Shown here: in pieces, positions 60,063 to 64,000 of the stretch
Layout: each line of letters begins with the position of its first letter
Numbering within the stretch: position 1 is the first letter of the stretch
NCBI GenBank assembly: GCA_036346405.1
Contig: CM070548.1
Span: forward strand, 68,058,239-68,122,238
Length of the DNA: 64,000 nucleotides
Source: Phyllostachys edulis
Lineage: Eukaryota; Streptophyta; Magnoliopsida; Poales; Poaceae
Direction of reading: 5' to 3'
Program-made: the position numbers and the translations under genes
The notes under the pieces: generated by a model
The model's input: only the letters and a program-made list of their open reading frames with translations
Databases searched by the model: none
Told to the model about the DNA's origin: nothing

Positions 60063-61239
60063 TATTCTGCATTTCTGAGACAACAGATAAGCTATTGAGG
60101 CAGCTAATTCTGTGAATTTTTGGCTAATCTAGCACCTTTTCGTGACGTATTTGCAGATCGACTATTGTTGGCGGCGGTGGTGCACGGCCACCCGGCGCTA
60201 ACGCTTTGCCACGCATGCCATGCCCGCCACCTTTCGCCGCCACATCGGTTGCCTTGCTTGCGCCCGCCACGTCGGTGGTTGGGGCACGGTGGGCGTGCAT
60301 AATCGATTAACACCGATCATTGTCGCCAACCGATTGGCGATGCCCCTGTGGCGCCAATGACCCTCGCTCTATCACGTGTAGGTGGTTAGTGGATATGGTT
60401 AGTTAGAGTTAGGGTTAGGGTTAGGATTAGTCTGAAATTTGGAAGAATTTTAAAATAGAGCAAATAAAATTGTGAAATTTTTTGTGGAGCCTCCCAACAC
60501 CGTATACTTGCTTTTGTAAATTTGCCATAATTTTATTCGTTCAGAATTTTTTATCGCTATATCGTATAAGTGTCCTGTTTGTAAAAATCAACAGGAAACT
60601 ATGCAATGTGTTATTTGCCCAAACATCTGAATGAGGCCCTCCCCTCATTTGCCTTACGTTTCCACCGAAAGCATCTATCACTTGTCATCCCGTCACCTCC
60701 TTGTATCATCCATCAAATCTTTGACCCCTGAAATACATGGCTTAATTAGCGTGCGTGGGATAAGGATTCCCTTCGAGCAGTGGCTATAAATTAGAGCGAG
60801 CGAGCGCGATTTCATTTCGCAGTCGCTTGCTCTCTCTTCCATTCGTTCATTTCATTTTGCAGTTGCTCGCTCTCTTGCTCTATCAATTATATTTTTAGGG
60901 ATATTTCAGTGTTATTAACCATCATCGTTCGCTGGTAGTTTGGTCGTAATTTGTTATTTACAGTGTTTATTAGTTACAAAATAATTAGTAGTAATTAATT
61001 AATAAAGTAGTGTACATTAATTTGTAGTGTTAGTTTGGTCGTAAAGTGAAATCAAATAATAAGAAATGTATTCATCGAAGAACAGAGGAGTATAATCTAA
61101 TTAAGCTAGCTTATTATGTAGCTTATCTCCCTAGGAAAACTACTCCGCAATTAAAAAGCTAGCATGTTTAATTTATAATCTTTTATGGTCATTAGCCGCC
61201 TTCTCATTAATATTCCTTTTATTCCATGTGTTGCAAGCC

Positions 61240-62910
61240 ATGTCTCTACCGGTGTTACTAAAACACTTGTACGATGACGACCACCAGTGTAAGCTATGGC
61301 TCATCACTGACGCGGATGGCCCTCCGCCCCTGGTGCTTCGGGTGGGGAGGGACTGCTGGGCGCTAGACTATCGCTACATCCCGATCCTCTAGGAAACGGT
61401 CATGTTGCCCCTTGTAAGGATGGTCTCCATCAGACGTCAGTTCACCCTAGATGCCAGTCTGCTATCGGCACTTGTCGACAGGTGGAGACCCGAGACGCAC
61501 ACCTTACACTTTCGGTGGGGTGAGATGACGGTCACCCTACAAGACATCTCGTTCTTGACCGGTCTCCCGATCTGGGGTGAGCCGCTTGCTTCGGGCCCTC
61601 TAGGTGCGGACTGGAAGGCCAGGCTAGAGCAGCGGTTCGGCCAACCTCTCCCGGAGGGTGCCCGTGGCGTGCCCCGGGCTTGGCTAAGGCAGTTCAGTGA
61701 ATGCCCGCAGGGTGCACCTCACAAGGTCGTTAGGATGTACCTCGTTGCTTACCTTCTTCAGTTCTTTGGTTGGGTCCTATTTCCAACCACAAATGGTGAT
61801 TTTTTGTACCCCAGCTTCATCCGCGTCACCGAGTCTTTGTTTGACGCGGGGGCTGGGCCGATGCCTCAGTACAGCTGGGGATCAGCCGTCCTTTGCTCCA
61901 CATACCAGGGGTTGTGTGACGCTACGCGGCGCGGCACCGCTGGTACCAACTGATTATCTGCTACATGCTCCTGCAGCTGTGGAGTTGGGAGCACTTCCCT
62001 GTTGGGCGGCCGACCATCGAGATAGCGGTGCACCCATACCCCGTTCCGCATGGCTAGGTAGACGGGCCCACCATGGGCTTATGGTGGACTGCTGCCCGTC
62101 TGTGTTGGGCCAGCGAAAGACCGACGAGGTGCTACTCATTGTACCATAACTAGTTCGAGTCGTTGCACGAGAGCGACATCATTTGGTGTCCATGGTATCA
62201 AGATTTCCTGCGCACGGTGGTGCCGCACAGGCTGTCCGTGCAATGCATCCAGGACAGAGGACTGTGGACGATGACCTATCACCCGGTGTTCGCACATATG
62301 GTGGAGCCTTACGCGCCGTAGTGTGTAATGCGACAGTTTGGTCGGTACCAGCTCGTGCCGCCCCGGACGACAAGCTCCTGCAGTAAGCCGTACACCTGTG
62401 AATCAAACTTCATCCGAGTAATGTTTACAGTCTATACGTCTTCTTTTCTAACATCAATCCTTCCAAAAATTCAGGCAATCGAGGGTGGGTGGGCATACTC
62501 AGGACTGGCGCCTGGTCCAGGAGGAGTGGACTATGGCATGGACGGATAGGGCGTACATGGATGTCTAGAATGAGCTGTGTCCGTACGACCTTGAGACGTA
62601 CGGTGCGTACTTAGAGTGGTACGTGCCACGGACGCGCGCGGGTGGGCATACTCAAGACTGACGCCCGGTCCAGGAGGAGTGGACTACGGCATGGACAGAC
62701 AGGGCGCACATGGATGTCTGGAATGAGCTGTGTCTGTACGACCTTGAGACGCACGGTGCGTACTTGGAGTGGTACGTGCCACGGATGCACGCAAGACTCA
62801 CCATTCGTCCACCGGAGCGCCCGGACCAGGTGACATCGTGGACGCACCACGAGAGCCCTTGCCGCACATTCGACTGTCATAGCGCTTCATGGCGTGATGA
62901 CACCGTATGA
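61240..62910 (+). pseudogene. Plant mobile domain (MAIN-like) pseudogene
   Basis: PMD proteins occur both as host genes (MAIN/MAIL1, needed for silencing and genome stability in Arabidopsis) and inside Mutator-like elements; this copy sits in an element. It starts MSLPVLLKHLYDDDH at 61240. The frame has a stop after IPIL (about 61390) and resumes with LPLVRM, VDRWRPETHTLHF, MTVTLQDISFLTGLP and AYLLQFFGWVLFP, to a frameshift near 61945. Shifted frames then give ICYMLLQLWSWEHF, HPVFAHMV and CVMRQFGRYQLVPP. After an intron-like gap the last part contains a 153-bp tandem duplication. It is disabled by at least four lesions. Confidence 0.8.
62488..62793. repeat. 153-bp tandem duplication in the PMD pseudogene
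   Basis: GGTGGGCATACTCA starts at 62488 and 62641. The unit is exactly 51 codons and encodes GHTQDWRLVQEEWTMAW...YGAYLEWYVPR-like sequence twice; copies differ at about a dozen bases. Confidence 0.9.
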
Positions 62911-62930
62911 CACTTACAACCTCTGGTCGT

Positions 62931-63069
62931 TTCATTGATGACATTCGTACTTTTTGTTAATGAACCTATTACGTATGTGAGGTATGTCACTACAGTTGGA
63001 GCGGGTGCAACACATCCAGAGCACATCAGAGGCCGCCCTTTGCAGCCCAGATAAAACCCCGATGGGATA
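62931..63069. other. Spacer, nothing recognised
   Basis: Short sequence between M3 and the gypsy-type fragment. Confidence 0.4.
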
Positions 63070-63690
63070 TAAATTTTTTTTGAAGCACATCTCGCTCTTA
63101 TCGAGTGGCGTGCACCGAGGAGGGAGATTGAACCATGCCCTCCCGTCGGTTTTTCGGTACTCTCCGTGCCCTTTCTCCGGGCAGGCCTTTGTTTGTCCGA
63201 GAGTGATTTCTTGATTGAAGCTCTTAATTATTATGGAATAGAATTAGTCCATCTGGTACCAAATTCGATGCTGGTACTTAGCGTTTTTGCCTACATGTTT
63301 GAGGCATTTTTAGAAATAACCCCTAGTCTGCGTTTGTTTAGGTTTTATTACCAAATCATTCGTAACAAGAAAGGTGCTGGTGCCTTGGGCTCTTTTTATT
63401 CTAAATTTCAAGATGCCAATAAGAGGGTGTTTCCCTTCTTGGCTACCAAAGATGCTAGCCAAACATGAAGCAAGGAATGGTTTTATTCTGAAGTTCCGAA
63501 AGAGAGTAGGATTACTTATAGTCGTAATGCACCACCGGAGTGGCCCTCAAAAAGCCGAGTTACTGACAAGGAGATCAAGCTCTCAGATGATGAGAAGAGA
63601 GTAGTCCTGGTGATCAACAACCTGGTAGGGAGAGGTCTAACTGGACAAAAGATTGTCCTTGACTTCCTCAAGAACGAGATATTCCCCCTC
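63070..63690 (+). pseudogene. Putative gypsy-type transposon protein fragment (PF04195-like)
   Basis: The translation contains VPFLRAGLCLSESDFLIEAL, then NYYGIELVHLVPNSMLVLSV and FAYMFEAFLEITPSLRLFRF, the pattern of the plant 'putative gypsy type transposon' N-terminal domain (hydrophobic, Y-G-x-x-L-x-x-L-x-P-N). It continues with FLATKDASQT, a stop at about 63466, then SKEWFYSEVP and DEKRVVLVINNLVGRGLTGQ. Such proteins are the gag-like part of large grass retroelements. The function here is inferred from family resemblance only, and the rest of the element must lie to the right. Confidence 0.6.
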
Positions 63691-64000
63691 TAAAAGAGGG
63701 AAATACTATCCTGCAATTATGATGTCCCTGAAAATAGTAACAATCCATTTATGTTTTTACTCAAAATGAATTTCATAGTTGAAGTAAAGTAATTTTTCAT
63801 TATACTGCAGCTCTTTCAAATGATGAGATCCTAGCCAGGGCCTCAGTCCTGTTAAAAGATCGGGTTCTAAAAATGGAACCAATCGATATAGAAGCGCAAC
63901 CCCCAAGCTTGATTGGGGCTACCTTATCACTTAGGAAAGATCGCACAGCGGCAAGTATTCATAGAAATAGCTAGACATAAGAAGTAAATTTGCCCATGAC
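63691..64000 (+). other. Probable continuation of the gypsy-type fragment
   Basis: After an acceptor-like TTATACTGCAG (about 63810) a readable stretch follows with SNDEILARASVLLKDRVL and PPSLIGATLSL, to a stop near 63973. It may be a second exon of the same protein; the window ends here. Confidence 0.4.

Larger units (their letters stand above)
60160..62930 (+). mobile_element. M3: Mutator-like element remnant carrying a plant-mobile-domain gene
   Basis: The left part (about 60440-60600) matches the M2 arm: TTTTAAAATAGAGCAAATAA, CCTCCCAACACCGTATACTTG and TTTTATTCGTT. A TATA box (TATAAATT, 60785-60792), leader and TTAGT-rich stretch follow in the same order as M1 and M2, then the PMD pseudogene. 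A right arm was not found before the next element, so the right limit is uncertain. Confidence 0.55.

Noticed and set aside
60405..60430. Telomere-like TTAGGGTTAGGG run
   Set aside because: Plant telomeres are TTTAGGG, and the run is very short. It lies at the place where the related M2 arm has TAGTTAGGTTAGTTAG, so it is a variant of that transposon terminus.
63000..63700. Chloroplast or mitochondrial DNA insertion
   Set aside because: The AT-rich open frame looked organellar at first, but the NYYGIELVHLVPN and FEAFLEI pattern fits the plant gypsy-type transposon domain instead.

Overview
This is plant nuclear DNA, almost certainly from a grass (Poaceae, probably panicoid; the species cannot be named from the sequence alone). 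The reasons are two intron-containing, GC-rich transcription factor genes, a plant-type tRNA-Trp(CCA), and a dense, nested load of grass-type transposons: L1-like LINEs, CACTA, hAT, Mutator-like, copia and Stowaway/Tourist elements. Only three host genes are well supported: an R2R3-MYB of the MIXTA/MYB16-MYB106 type (subgroup 9, 45988-47696, +), a NAC transcription factor with a miR164 target site (17177-18405, +), and tRNA-Trp (32092-32163, -). Nearly everything else that looks coding is a decayed transposon.

Layout. 1-5025: a CACTA end (to 607), a 2.1-kb Mutator-like element that carries a plant-mobile-domain fragment and a minisatellite (1228-3305), then a Tourist-like, a foldback MULE and a Stowaway MITE. 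5026-16508: one full-length LINE (A), split by a 4.1-kb CACTA element (10935-15071) that itself contains a hAT element (13325-14287). The 3' end of this nest, plus 218 bp of the NAC promoter, is tandemly duplicated just upstream of the NAC gene. About 19.2-26.4 kb: LINE B. 26559-29509: an internally deleted copia element with both LTRs. 30596-31113: a foldback element. 32092-38436: tRNA-Trp and a Mutator transposase pseudogene (M1) that is split by a solo LTR (35657-36979) and flanked by 140-bp direct repeats. 40717-44491: LINE C on the minus strand, followed by the MYB gene. 48509-51308: a foldback Mutator-like element (M2) with ~500-bp inverted arms and a tandem exon array. 53380-56268: LINE D. 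57698-60060: foldback and MITE clusters. 60160-62930: a third Mutator-like relative (M3) carrying a plant-mobile-domain pseudogene. 63070-64000: a putative gypsy-type transposon protein fragment.

Insertion order can be read from target-site duplications: 14 bp for LINE A, AAT for the CACTA, TTACATGG/CTACATGG for the hAT, ATTAC for the copia, TGCAC for the solo LTR, and 13 bp for LINE D. M1, M2 and M3 share a TATA-box/leader/intron layout, which suggests one Mutator-like lineage that has mixed transposase and plant-mobile-domain genes. No operon-like or defence-like system is present. The features most worth following up are the duplicated NAC promoter, the symmetric exon array in M2 and the MULE/plant-mobile-domain lineage.
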